A stretch of 64,000 nucleotides of DNA from Chrysopilus asiliformis (taxonomy: Eukaryota; Arthropoda; Insecta; Diptera; Rhagionidae): positions 6,678,001 to 6,742,000 of the forward strand of contig OZ035961.1 of assembly GCA_964034945.1 (NCBI GenBank). The letters are read 5' to 3'. Shown piece by piece: positions 32,630 to 44,835 of this stretch. Position numbers and translations under genes: made by a program. Each line of letters begins with the position of its first letter. Position 1 is the stretch's first letter. The notes below the pieces were generated by a model that had not been told where the DNA came from, searched no databases, and saw only the letters and a program-made list of their open reading frames with translations.

Positions 32630-35578
32630 TATTTCAAAAATAATTCGTTTTTTATTTTGGTTTTGACACATAGTAATAGTATGAAATTACAATCACAAAA
32701 TATTTTTTAAATTTCGAAATCGTCACCGATAGTATAAATGCAACCCTTGAGACCCTGGCGTCAATTACGGACCTCGAAGCAAATGTCGCAACTCAGAACA
32801 AATCTTTAATTTTCGGGATTTTCGGCATATCAAATATGGTTGTAAACATTTTATTTTTTTTTTTTTTTGAGATATTAAATGCCAATTTAACAAAATTTGA
32901 AAAAAAAGTCTTGGCATATTTCAGATTTCCGTTATTTAAGCCCCTCACTGGTATACGCATTTTTTTTATAAAAAATTTGCTTGCGGCAAAATTTTTGTTG
33001 CATACTGAAGAACATTGCGGTAATGCTCTTCACCCTGTCCGATCTTTCAAAGGTTCCAATTTACCAAAAATCTTAATGAGATCTGCTTTCTTTAAAATAA
33101 TTCAGTTTAGGGGGAAAAAATCTCTGTATATTTTTAATATTCCTTCATTTACAACATCTGCTGAATAATTGAAATAAATTCGACTAATTGCTATCAATAG
33201 GATAACGTAATAACTTTGTAAATTAACAACGATTCCGACCAGTATTTCGGGGGGCGAGGTGCAGATTTCTGAAACAAATAAAGAAAATAAAGAAAACACA
33301 AAGCAGCTGTTAGTAATAGTTGTAATTACGGAACTTCATACACACAGCCGCAAAATGTCCAACGCGATAACGAGAAAAAGGAAGTAAATTGACTAAAAGT
33401 TCATTCCCAGTTCGTATCGGAAGAGGATACAAATCATCATCGTCCATTCCCTAAAATAGGTCAACAAACAATCAGAGCGGGAGCAATGACAGACGACAAG
33501 GACACGAAGGCGAACTAGGATCTGGAATTCCCAGAAAATCGGAATAAACTTAAGAAACTACACTCGACATGTATATAAACATAGTTGCACTTTTCCCAGC
33601 TGAAAACGGAGATGTTCAATTCCTTTAGTATTTACGATTATGTAAGATTTCGAGGCCATGTCCTGGCTGTGGTTCGTTGACACAGTTTTCACTCACTGTT
33701 TCCATGGATTTTATGCTGTTTTTACCGTTGCTATCAGCAACACGAGTACAGTTCCTCAAAGTAATAAAGATATGGGAAAATATGTTGTAAAATCAACATA
33801 TGAATTATCCCTTTTTTGCATGCTAAACCACAAACTTTTTGTGCCAGTTTCCCCGATCATAGAAAACCGCGAAAATAAAATGAGAATGAAAAGCTCATCA
33901 CATGGAATTAACAGCATCCAATACGTGTGGGTGTGTCGGTTTTCCATTTGCTCCATTCTTAATGGATGCGGAGGGTATAACAATTTTCCATTTTATGGTA
34001 TTTTCGTAATTTAAATTGAAAAGCTTCAATATAGTGCTGGGATGGTTGTTTTTTTGTGCAACCTGGTAAAATAGTTTCAGTTTGATGGTCTCGTCCGACC
34101 TGATTTCCGAGCATTCATGACCAATCAACCAAGGCAAATGTACGGCTATCGAAGGATGAATTTTGGTTGGAACTGATAGACACATGAATTGTTATGATTG
34201 ACCCGTTTTACCCTTACATAAAAGAAGGATAATAAAATCTGTTATTTTCAATGCTCATGATTATTGTTATTATTCTGCCCCTAATAAGAAATCCAAGCAG
34301 ATCCATAAGAAAGACGAAAATTTACCAGTACATGGGATGCATACTGAATAGTTACCAATTATCAAAAGTTTCTGGTATCCATAGTTTTTTTTTCTGTGTG
34401 CGGAAAATCGATCGTTTGTATTGAAGCTACAAGTAAAAGTTTTCCCAACTGAACGAGTGATATTGGGAAAAAGAAAAACATTTTCAATTGGAAAAGTGTG
34501 AAAGGTTTCTTTTTTCTTGTTTATGTTGTTGCTCATAATGATTTTTCAAGTGGAGATGAGTACCTGACACCTCACCCTCGTCCTGTTTGGTATAAAAATC
34601 GAATCGCACTACTACCCCAGCACATCGTCCTGCCGTGAATTTTAATGAAATTTCATCCCCAAACTCCATTAGTCCGAAATTCAATTTAGACGGAAATTAA
34701 GCGCTCGAGTGGTAATTGGAGAAATTTTATTTAAAAAAAAACGCAAAACGAAGATATGAAACAGAACGACTCTGAATACGAATCAGAATGAGAGAAATTC
34801 AATTCGGCAGTCTCTGTTTGGCTATTTATAAGTTTTCATAAGATTCAAAATGCCTTTCATGATTTCAATTCAAGTTAATCATGAATACTTATTGCTGGCC
34901 ATTTAGATTTTTCAAATATCATTAGATATTTAAATAAATTACATTTTATAAGCAGAGCGTTGAAGTGAGTGAGTGGATTTTCAGCCAATGATTATTTATT
35001 AACAAATTTCGTGAGGAAAATTCAATTTCAAGCAAAGATATTCGTAGTGGATACTTGATTTTTTTTATTATTGCAACGCATAATTTGACAGTTTACATAA
35101 AAATATATATAGATAAAAATATCTGATGTGATTCCTGCGCAATTTACACTAAAACTCGACGAGTAAAATATTAGATTGTATAAAAATGTGATTTTTTTAC
35201 AAAATCTGAACGATAAAAGATATCGATTCACGGTTTCTCTATAACATGTAGAGAATTTTAATTTTCTTACTTCAATTGTTTTTTTCAAAAAATCGTAAAA
35301 AATCCTCTCGCAATCAATTCGCAAAAATCCTCTCAGCACTTTTTGTTTTCAAAACGGCTCTACTGATTTTGATTAAATTGTAAATCTTTAAGTTTTCGGG
35401 GACGAGAAAGCGATTGTGCTAGGTTTTAAGTGAATCAAAATTCATTTAGATTTTTTTTCGGAAAAATTTACATTAGAGGGTTAAGCCGCTGATTACGAAT
35501 TTGATGTTGAAATTTCAATATTTTGGTCCTAAGTACCTGTAAGGATAACACGAAATTTTAACGTTTTTTTTTTCGAAA
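32630..35578 (+). other. Intron 1: AT-rich, no confident gene
   Basis: The frames at 32836-33168 and 33658-34014 are the longest but show no domain. The second, on the + strand, overlaps a minus frame of similar length. GTAAGGATAACACGA near 35538 resembles a segment of the 13116 minisatellite. Confidence 0.4.
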
Positions 35579-36205
35579 TCATACTAATATATAAAAATGA
35601 GTTGCTGTCTGTCTGTCTGTTCCTCTTTCACGCAAAAACGGCTGAACCGATTGGCCTGAAATTTGACATGAGTATATGTGGTAGTTCTGGTTCCAACATA
35701 GGCATACGGAAAAGTAGCGCGAGCGGTGGGAGGAGTAAGAGGAGGGGGTCAAGTGATCTCGAAACTTAGTTTTCCCTCTATGTTACCCTTTCGCGGGGAA
35801 ACTACTGAACCGATTTGGCATAGATGTTCGTCGGGGGTCCAGCCCCAACATAGACCTATTAAAAAGTAGCCCGAGAGGTGGAGGGAGTACGGGGAGGGGG
35901 TAAAGTCATTTTGAAACTTAGTTTTTGCGCTATGTTACTCTTTCGCGGGGAAACTACTGAACCGATTGGCCTCAAATTTGACATGAGTGTATGTGGTTCC
36001 AACATAGGCATACGGAAAAGTAGCCCGAGAGGTGGGGAGTAAGGGGAGTGGGTAAAGTGATCTCGAAACTTAGCTCTTCCTCTATGTTACCCTTACGCGG
36101 GGAAACTACCGAGCCGATTGGCCTAAAATTTAGCTCCCACATAGACAACCAAAAAAAATTTTTTTGGAAAAAACTTAACCCGGCAACGACGGGTATGCAA
36201 GCTAG
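35579..36205 (+). mobile_element. Non-autonomous Helitron (family A), copy 2, expanded interior
   Basis: 5' TCATACTAATATATAAAAATG after A, 3' hairpin ACCCG..CGGGT then CTAG before T. The 627-bp length comes from three copies of the CGCGGGGAAACTAC module (near 35791, 35943 and 36095, a period of about 152 bp), against one in the 322-bp copies. Confidence 0.92.
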
Positions 36206-38191
36206 TTTTAAATAAAAATTTCAGGCCTTACATCATGAACCTTAAAAAGGTAGCAAAGATAAGTTTTGCCACAAAATATGAAAAATAAGATATTTACAGG
36301 TCCTTGTGATCCAATTTCAACATTGCCTTCGAAAATACTAACTCCCAGGACCCACGAAACTGATATTAAATAAATGCAAAAATTCTATTGGAATTTCTCG
36401 GCTTACAGGCCTTTAAATAAGATTAAATTCCATGAAATTAAAGATTAAATTTCATAAAAATCGGTCGAGACCTTTTCAATATAAAAAAGAGTGTACCTGA
36501 GAGGCACACGCTGTGCTTTTACGTGATAAAAATAACTCCTGCCCTTTTAGGGTTAAAGTAAAAGTAGGTATATAGAAATAAATAAAAATAATATCAAAAA
36601 AAAAATGTGGTAAATTATATCGGTCAAAATTACTCACACCTCGTGAAAAAGTTCCATAAAAATTCCGTGGTTCTGAGAGAATGTTGGGAAAACCGTATAA
36701 CAGGTATTTTAATTAATTCTTTGGGGATAAAAAAGCTTCTTTATGTTCAACATTACGATATCCAGGTAAGTAACTTTTGGCGTTAAACGACGGTACCCTA
36801 TAACTTAAATCCAGCCCAGGAGACCAATTTTCTAATAGAAGCATAAAATATATCTAAAAGCCCACGATTATCGATTAAATCAACAGCAGGAGTGAGCTAT
36901 ACAGACAATCCAAGCTAGGATAATACAACGATAACGTAAGGGAGAAAAACATAATAATATAAAATACTCTACTCTACTATATAGAGCTATCAAATATTTA
37001 CATTTGCTGTGCTCTTCATGTGCTATTAAATTGTCTCCATATTTAACAACGCATCTCAAACCACGATAAAAATTTCTGTATTCCGTAATGCGACCATAAT
37101 GACTTTTCACAACATAAAATCCCACAGAAACCACTTGTCAGCTTTTGCCCAGAAGACTTTGCCCAAAATGGGAAACATATTCATTCATCAATGTCATAAA
37201 ATATCGCGGTTGTTTGGCTACATATTCGTAGGTATAAAATCACTACCACTATGACTTCAACAAACATATTTTTATTGCTCGTCTGTCTCGTTATAACATA
37301 TTTTCATATTATATCGGATCCTTAAAACACAAAACATATAAACAAAATACGCTATAAGGATCTACTTTTCCAAGCCAACACATATACATATGCAAGCAAG
37401 TCTAGTCAATCAATCACAATTGTTTGGTTGCTCTACAAGCAAGAAAGTATGTATCTTATATCTGCAATAATTCCCTCAGTAAATCATCATCATCATCATC
37501 AGATTTTGACTCAATAATAGTAATGAAAAATTTCCCAGCTACTCTGACATAACAGTCTACAGAGGTTACAATCTTGTAAACAATTTTCCAATTTTCAATT
37601 CCATTTCATTGATTAGATATGATCGATTTAGGCATTTCAGGGACAATTTCCAACACAGGATCAAAGCAATATTTTTATATTTTCCCCAAAATAATCTCAG
37701 CAAAACACGTTTATTATAAATCATAAGATGTAAATCGTTTCGTATATTATGATAAATACATTTTATAGTCCTCCTATACAGGTTTCTGCTCAGCTCAAAA
37801 AATAATAACAACCATATGAGGATTTTTCATAAAAAAAAAATTTGAAAATAATTTTACATTACCACGGGGACTTTCAACTTTTTTATTACAACATTAATGC
37901 GAATATCTGTACAAGCATTAAATTGAAAATATTTCTCCTTTGGGTTTAACATTGTCTTTGCAATCTCAGTCCACAGGATTAATAAAAACTTTTACAAGTC
38001 ACTGAATCAATCTTTTAAAAAATTTAACCAAGTTTACGGTCCTTTGTTCCTAATTCCGGCAGGAAAATTTTATATTTAAGCGTAGAAATTGTTTTCCTTT
38101 CGCTGTTATAAATTAAATTACTGTCTTTAAAATGAAAAAAAAAATACATTGCTTGCGAAAATATAATTTTAACTGTTGTGTTTTTTTTCAG
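36206..38191 (+). other. Intron 1, last part
   Basis: AT-rich. Contains a (TCA)n run at about 37485-37500. Ends with a strong acceptor: a T8 run then CAG at 38189-38191. Confidence 0.5.
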
Positions 38192-38236
38192 GTTCGGGTA
38201 AACAAATCAAGGGTGGATATTTGCTACGCTACAAAA
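38192..38236 (+). CDS. PH-domain gene, exon 2
   Basis: A 45-nt exon preceded by TTTTTTTTCAG and followed by GTGAGTA. Two leading bases complete the exon 1 codon. The 14 codons read SGKQIKGGYLLRYK, then one base remains. G-Y-L-L-R-Y is the classic first beta strand of a PH domain. The remaining A joins AG of exon 3 to make Lys36. Confidence 0.85.
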
Positions 38237-38493
38237 GTGAGTATCTAAAAATTTATAATTGGCATATGTGTCACGTCTATTTCACATACAGAGAGAAATC
38301 ATTAGGTGAAAACACCCAAAATCATCGTGTAGCTTAACCAACTTCTTGGTAACCAACTAAGAAATTTGATAATTTATCCAAGATTCTTAGTAAAGTCAAA
38401 TTTCGGAAGAAAATCGATTTGGTTAGCTTTTTTTCAATTTTACCGAATTCAAAGATGCTTCTTATATGAAATGCATATAATCATTTATTATCA
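38237..38493 (+). other. Intron 2 start; possible repeat end
   Basis: CACATACAGAGAGAAATC near 38284 resembles the CACACAGAAAA element ends, and CTTGGTAACCAACTAAGAAATT with ATTCTTAGTAAAG nearby looks like another element-specific motif pair. This is a fragment at best. Confidence 0.3.
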
Positions 38494-39875
38494 TCATACT
38501 AATATATAAAAATGAGTTGGTGTCTGTTCGTCTGTCTGTCTGTTCCTCTTTCACGCAAAAACGGCTGAACCGATTGACTTGAAATTTGGCATGGGTGTCT
38601 GTGGTAGTTCGGGATCCAACATAGGCATACGGAAAGTATCGCGAGGGGTGGGGGAGTAAGGAGAGGGGGTAAAGTGATCTCGAAACTTAGCTCTTCCTCT
38701 ATGTTACCCTTTCGCGGGGAAACTATCGAGCCGATTGGCCTGAAATTTAGCTCCAACATAGACCATAAAAAAAATTGAAAAAACTTAACCCGTCAACTAC
38801 GGGTATGCAAGCTACACTCAAAGGAATTTGTGCATAAATTTTACTAAATGTACGTTAATTTTATGATTTTTGTGCATCAAAAATCAACCGATGCCATAAG
38901 TTCATTTATTTGATTACAAAATGTCATTAAGCAGTTTTTATAATTTTGCATAGAATCAACAATCAATGTCATAGCATGTATCCACATTACCTGGATTTTA
39001 TGCAAAAACAAATCTCTCTTGTTGATATGGAATCTCTTTCTGTTTCTTGCTTAGTGTGTGTTCATAGAATTTAATATATGCAACTAATAAGCGGAAATTG
39101 TTTTAGTGTGATGACTTTAAAAATTAAGAGATGCGTGTTTGTTTCTGATAGTTTCTTTATTGAATATTTGTATATGGAGGAAATGTTTTATGACGGCCAA
39201 TATGATGCGAAATGAAAATAATTTATTTTGAATGATTTTTCTTACAAAAACTTCGAACCAATGAATTCTCTCGGCGAATGTTGTTGTGTTACCTCGAAAA
39301 AATACTATTCCCGTTTAGTATTTTTCGAAAATGGGAAAAAATTATCGAAATCTGAAAAAAATGGGCATAAAAAATATTTCAAAAAAGCATTTCAACTAAT
39401 GTCTAAACTAAGAAATGCTTTCCCAAAACTGATTTTTTGCATCAGTTCTATGAAAAATTATTGGAATCGCTTTAAAATCGAGTTTTTAGAACTGACGAAT
39501 CGACTAACAAAATCGTCGCCATTTTTTCGTCATGCACAAGTGTGGCGCAGTTCTACTAGTAGTCTAATTACCTGCTGCAGGCATCCAAACATTAACAGCA
39601 GGGAATTGGATGCACAACGGTAATTGATTTTAATATCATTTGTTCAAACATTTTCGATTTTGGCTTTGACTGTTAAATTGATGTCATTGATCATTAATTC
39701 GATGTACAAATTTTTACCCCATTTGGTATCTGCATTTAATACCCAAAAAAATAATCATGGTACTGATTTCTATACACAATGTCATAAAATTTCAGAACAA
39801 GTGCGTACATTTTATGCAATTTTGCTGTATGACCTTTTGTATCTAAAAATTCTGAACATCATTTTCTCTGTGTAG
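38494..39875 (+). mobile_element. Helitron (family A), copy 3, interrupted at its 3' CTAG by a TIR element
   Basis: The Helitron occupies 38494-38814 (5' TCATACTAATATAT after A; hairpin ACCCG-tcaacta-CGGGT before GCTA) and its last base G lies at 39875, followed by T. The CTAG terminus is split after CTA by an insertion flanked with TA on both sides (38813-38814 and 39873-39874). Removing the insertion and one TA restores GCAAGCTAG then T. Confidence 0.85.
38815..39872. mobile_element. TA-flanked TIR element with 590-bp shared core, copy 1
   Basis: A 1058-bp insertion between duplicated TA dinucleotides inside the Helitron CTAG. It begins CACTCAAAGG and ends TTTTCTCTGTG, so its TIRs are short and imperfect. 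Subterminal regions repeat words such as ATGTCAT(T/A)A, TTTTGCAT and CAATTGAT in both orientations. The core 39003-39592 is about 95 percent identical to 57541-58128, yet the flanks on both sides of the core are unrelated to that copy. A 131-codon + frame (39228-39623) lies in the core but has no start context or motif. Confidence 0.75.
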
Positions 39876-42077
39876 TTTTCAATAAAAAAAATTAGTGAAA
39901 ATATAAAAAAAGAAACGCCAAATCAAGTGTTTGGCCTCTGATATCTCACAAAACTCTTTATTATCGCCTAAATTACTCGAAAAACAAACTTTGGTGGTTA
40001 AAATGTTCACTTTTTGAGAATCGATGCGCAACTGGATATTGAGTTTAGCAGACTTTGAAGTTGAAACAGTGAAAAATGACGTTTCCGGGAATCAACTGGC
40101 CTCACCTGTAAAATTGTTTTACTGTTTGTACCTTTCCCCTACTAGTAATACCGCCAAATTTCAATTGAAGAAAAAAGCAGACTAGTTTTTACGATGCTTA
40201 AAACGATAGTGGCCGCTTTTATCGTAAAAGAGGTTTTTAAAAATATCATTGTCAGAGATTTTTTTGTTGTTGTAATTCAGATTTTTTTTTTCATTATATT
40301 CATTGTATGAGCAAAATAATGGTATAATGAAAAGTGTTCTTCTGTACAATAGAAAATTTGCGACAAATTCCAAGTTGTTGCTTACCGCCAGCTATTTTCT
40401 GCTATTGTATCATAATGGCAATGCATGCCTCGGAGTGTATCTCAAGAGGGAAATTTTCCCGGAAACAAGGCAAGACAAGAAAACTCTCGGATCTAACTCC
40501 TAATTGAAGGAATTAAGTGAAACTGGCAGACATGCTCCATTCTATCTATGTATGTATATAAAAACCAACAAAAATTCCTATCCGTAGGTATTTTAAATAT
40601 ATTGAAGCTAAATTGTGGAGAAGAAAAGGAATATTCTCCTCCAGCAAATCAAATTACCAGAATGATGGTTAATTAACAAAAGCTTTTCACGATGCCTCCT
40701 CTACCCACTAATTTCTTAGTGATGAAAGAAGAGAAAAAAAAAACAGGATTCGAACAGATTTTACGTAAATCTGTTTAGAAAAGAAAACGCGAGGGTCGGA
40801 AAATCTGAAGATTTCATACCCCAACGCCAATCTTATATAATCTCCTAATTTTGAAAATTAAATTATAAAAAAAATATGCATATATGTATGTAAATTAGCA
40901 TTTAAATAGATCCGCGTATATTCCGTTCAAGTTTAACTTAACTAACACCAAAGACTAATTAGAAGCGATTTGTCAAAAAGTATGACATTTAAAATTTTCT
41001 TGGAAATGTTCTTCCCTATCTTGACGAGGGGAACCTGTAGTAAAAATGAGTAACCACTCATCCTATTATGAAAATCTACATTACCATCATATAACAAAGA
41101 TATATCATAACAAACATTATTGCGCGAAGTTACCATAAATGCTGTATATGCAAATGAATCACACCAGATTGCCAGATGTTTTCTAAAAAAAATATTTACA
41201 TTTATTTCACAAAAAAAAAACATTATTATGATCATCAGAGAATTTTAACATTGTGGGTTTTTTTAATTAGCCAAATAAGAAGGCATTTAAGTAGAAACAT
41301 TTTTTTACGCATAATATGAGAGTTACTTGTATTTTAATTGTCTTTTCCATACTTGTTGATAACCTCAAATACGCCACACTAATTTTCCAAACCTCCCTTT
41401 CTCACACTACCGCAAACTGCACCTTCCCACTAACCAAGTAGGCAATTCCAATGAAATTTTTTTGGAGTTGTATGAATATGAAAAATCCGTAATGATTTTC
41501 CCACGGACAGCTATGAAATAATTCATATTATAAAATTTGCAAAAATAGGACAGTCCATTAAAATTAAAGCCAAAAATTTGAAAAAAAAAACCTGAGAAGT
41601 CCTGTCTTCTAGCAAAAAATAATATTGCGTGTTTTTTCGAACATAGCCGAATTTGTTAAAATTAATTTTAATTCAAATTCACAAAAAAACCTGCTTTAGC
41701 TATCAAAAAAGGATGTTCCCCCGTAACTTTTAACTCCCTTAACGGAGAACATTCAACCAATTTGCGTTGGATTGCTTCAGATGTCGCGGATGTTTCTAGC
41801 AATGTTTGCAATAGGATTTTCAATTTTAATTTATTTAAAAAAATAGCCCCGGGGGAATTACAAGACACTCCAGCAGCGGTGTTGTGATTTCAATCTTAAG
41901 CGAGGTGGGAAAACTCACGCGTGAACAATTAGGTATTGTGATTTACCTTGTGAAATCTAGTACATACTTAATACAAATCTATTAGAGAATATGAAAAATT
42001 TAAATGTAAACGTTGTTTATGGTTGCCGTTTTGCAAATTTTAACTAAATTCAAGCAATGTAGTTACATTTTTTTCTA
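39876..42077 (+). other. Intron 2: no gene
   Basis: AT-rich. The stretch 41708-41790 is the second copy of dispersed repeat F. Frames on the minus strand at 40942-41235 and 41668-41868 have no motif. Confidence 0.45.
41708..41790 (+). repeat. Dispersed repeat family F, copy 2
   Basis: AAGGATGTTCCCCCGTAACTTTT then GCGTTGGATTGC, matching 17845-17950 in order and spacing. Confidence 0.5.
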
Positions 42078-42102
42078 TCATACTAATCGAATCAAACTAA
42101 TA

Positions 42103-42988
42103 CCGTATGCGTCATAAAAATCTGAAAAATTCATATTAAATTGTAAACCGTTTAATAAAACACAGAAGTTGAACGAAAAAAAATGTGTTTTGCTCTAAAC
42201 TAAATCTTACATACTAGTAAAAAAATTATTCAAAATGTCCACCTCCAGCATTTACGAACTCCTCCAAACGGGGCCTGTACTTCTTGCAGGTAAATAAGAC
42301 TCCGACTTGTCGTTCCATGCGATGGTAATGTTGGACTTCAGGGCTTGCACATTACTGTGAGCCTTAGCTCCAGTCTTAGCCTGAACATATGTCTATATTA
42401 AAAAATCCAGGGGATTAAGCTCTGGAGTGCTCGGTGACCACATGTCCTTAGACCAGCAGTTTTTTAAAAGATTGGTTTTTTAAATTATCCAAATTTGGGT
42501 ACTTCTGGCAGTGTGGCACGGTGCCCCGTCTTGTTGAAACACGTAAAATACATCATTACCGTAGGTTGACTCTATTGATGGTTTTACATGGCTCTGTAAG
42601 ATATCCTTATCGGATTCCTTCTGATCCTTCCTTTGATTGCCCTAATCAACACTGGAGTCCTTACTGAAATGGGTCCACCGCTTCCAGATTGCGGCCCAAC
42701 TATTCCTCTGGCCAAAAAAGTCGCTCTTACAGCATAAACAGTGGACAACATTACGTTCAATTCATTGGAAATCGCCTTATTGGACTTCCGCGCGTGGACC
42801 AACTTCATGATTTTCACTTTTCGAGCCTCCCCCATGTTGCTATATTTATAAACATTTAAATTTTTGGCTCAATTATGTACGAAGTTGTATTTACAAACCC
42901 TTTCAAACGTAGTACAAATTAATAAGCAACCGTTATCTCCTTGAAAATACTTGCAGTACTAGATTCCAGATTTTTATGACGCATACGG
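42103..42988 (-). mobile_element. Decayed Tc1/mariner-like element
   Basis: 886 bp flanked by TA (42101-42102 and 42989-42990). The terminal 22 bp are perfect inverted repeats beginning CCGTATGCGTCATAAAAATC. It encodes a broken transposase on the minus strand. Its position inside the Helitron 5' end shows it inserted later. Because its TIRs are still perfect, it could be mobilised in trans. Confidence 0.85.
42240..42835 (-). pseudogene. Tc1/mariner transposase remnant
   Basis: The N-terminal frame (42835 down to 42587) gives 83 residues with a helix-turn-helix-like segment (MGEARKVKIMKLVHARKSNKA.. and IKGRIRRNP). It stops, and a shifted frame then gives FQQDGAPCHTA and TPELNPLDF, the regions around the second and third catalytic aspartates. 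The region that should carry the first catalytic aspartate is missing between them, so an internal deletion plus stops and shifts have inactivated it. The lineage (maT or DD37-41D type) cannot be fixed because the spacing is disturbed. Confidence 0.75.
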
Positions 42989-43190
42989 TATATAAAAATC
43001 AGTTGGTGTCTGTCTGTCTGTCTGTCTGTTCCTCTTTCACGCAAAAACGGCTTAACCGATTGACTTGAAATTTGCCATGAGTGTCTGTGGTAGTTCTGGT
43101 TCCAACATAGGCATACGGAAAAGTAGCGCGAGGGGTGGGGGAGTAAGGGGAGGGGGTAACCGCGAAGCGGTTCGGGGCGCAGCCCCTAGT

Positions 43191-44208
43191 TATAAATAAT
43201 ACAAACGATTCTATAGATCTTTGTGTGATGTTTTTTGTGCACTTTTTGATTATTTTTTCTAAAAAAAACACTGAAAAAAAATTTTATCTTTATATATCTT
43301 GGCGTTCAATTAAAATTTTCCAATACCTACAATTCCTTCCTAAAAATGCTACGCAATAGACTAATAAACATCAAATCAAGCAAGAGATATTCCATTATTT
43401 TTATACATACTCGTACTTATATCAAAAAGAAGATAATAAATTTTTTTGCATTGTCAAAGAATTTGTCTTATCTTATTAGCTTCCATTATGTCACAATTTT
43501 TTGTCAAGGAAACTTTATAAGATTTAATGATATTCCTTCGAGCATCCATTTTCATTAAATAAAGTAAACAGAAATGAACAATTTAGCAAAATGACTTTTT
43601 TATTTATCAGCTCCAAAATTTGCAAAATAAAAAAGTCTGATCAGTTAATTTTTGCAACTCAGCGCACCCTAATTTTATAAATTTACATACGGGATAATTC
43701 AAGACAGGTAAAATTGCAAAATTTCACTTTTTTAAAACTTAAAATCGATAAAAAAAATTAGGTACCTACTTAAAAAAATCAAAAAATTATTGGGTTAGAC
43801 GTTTTTTCAATTACTTTGTTCCATTACTGAAATCATAACAGCTTAATTAAATCAAGGGTCGGTTATGTAAACAGAAATTGGAAAAAAGGGTTGCGGATTT
43901 GTCAACAAAAATCGCCAACAATCACACAACAAAAAATGTTTACATTTCCAATGAACATTGAGTTACGAAAACAAAATTGCGAAAGAAATTAAACTTTTAA
44001 CTTCGAGCTATAAACAATTTGATTTAATTTTTGTATTCCGGGAAAATACGTAGAAAAGACATTTTATCATTTTCTTGAGTTTGAAAATTCTTAGGAGAAA
44101 TTGCCAATTTTATCAATGTACCGTGAATGTTGACATATCATATGTCTATTATGGGATAAAAAAGATTGAAGTTGTAAAAGCCTTTAAAAGTCGTAAACAG
44201 TAGCCAGA
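43191..44208 (+). other. Intron 2: no feature
   Basis: AT-rich without recognised repeats or genes. Confidence 0.45.
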
Positions 44209-44395
44209 GTTGTGAACGAAGTAAGGGTAGGGGATAATGTAACTCCAAAGATTAGTTTTTACTCCACGTTACTTTTTCGCGGGAAACTACCGAGCCGATT
44301 GGCCTGAAATTGGGTATAGATATTCGTCGATGGTCCAGTTCTAGCATAGATCTATTAAAAAGCAGCTCAGTTGGGGGTCGTAAGGGAAGGCGATA
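44209..44395 (+). repeat. Degenerate internal fragment of a family A Helitron
   Basis: AAGTAAGGGTAGGGGATAA, CACGTTACTTTTTCGCGGG-AAACTACCGAGCCGATTGGCCTGAAATT and a GGTCCAG-TCTAGCATAGATCTATTAAAAAG segment match the Helitron module (compare 35791-35870). Both ends are missing. It lies about 110 bp from the next full copy. Confidence 0.75.
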
Positions 44396-44503
44396 GCTTA
44401 AGCATTGAGACCACTTGACTAATCAGAAATTGTATTGCAGTAGATTGCTAAGCTCACTAGGTACATTTTTGCTTATTTCAAATATTTACCCATCATATCA
44501 TAC

Positions 44504-44835
44504 TCATACTAATATAAAAAAATGAGTTGGTGTCTATCTGTCTGTCTGTCTGTCTGTTCCTCTTTCACGCAAAAACGGCTGAACCGATTGACTTGAAATT
44601 TGGCATGAGTGTCTATGGTAGTTCTGGTTCCAACATAGGCATACGGAAAAGTAGCGCGAGGGGTGGGGGGAGTAAGGGGAGGGGGTAAAGTGATCTCGAA
44701 ACTTAGTTTTTGCGCTATGTTACTCTTTCGCGGGGAAACTACCGAGCCGATTGGCCTGAAGTTTAGCTCCCACATAGACCATAAAAAAAATTTTTTTTAA
44801 AAACTTAACCCGGCAACGACGGGTATGCAAGCTAG
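44504..44835 (+). mobile_element. Non-autonomous Helitron (family A), copy 5
   Basis: TCATACTAATATAAAAAAATG to hairpin ACCCG-gcaacga-CGGGT, then ATGCAAG, CTAG and T. The base before TC is C rather than A, in a local CATA-TCATA-CTCATA triplication, so the exact 5' border is uncertain. It contains a (GTCT)n run and one internal module. Confidence 0.88.

Larger units (their letters stand above)
42078..43189 (+). mobile_element. Helitron (family A-like), copy 4, with a different 3' end and a nested mariner
   Basis: The 5' end TCATACTAAT after A (42078) and the GTTGGTGTCTGTCTG segment (from 42998) belong to family A. They are separated by a Tc1/mariner inserted at TA. The 3' end differs from the other copies: after GGAGGGGGTAA it reads ACCGCGAAGCGGTT then GGGGCGCAGCCCC and CTAG before T (43190). 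It therefore has its own hairpins and still ends CTAG|T. This is a chimeric terminus or a distinct subfamily. Confidence 0.75.

Noticed and set aside
39228..39623. 131-codon frame in the shared core, with a 126-codon partner at 57764-58144
   Set aside because: By eye the two copies differ by more replacement than silent changes, have no recognised domain and sit in a non-autonomous element. Conservation is explained by recent duplication.
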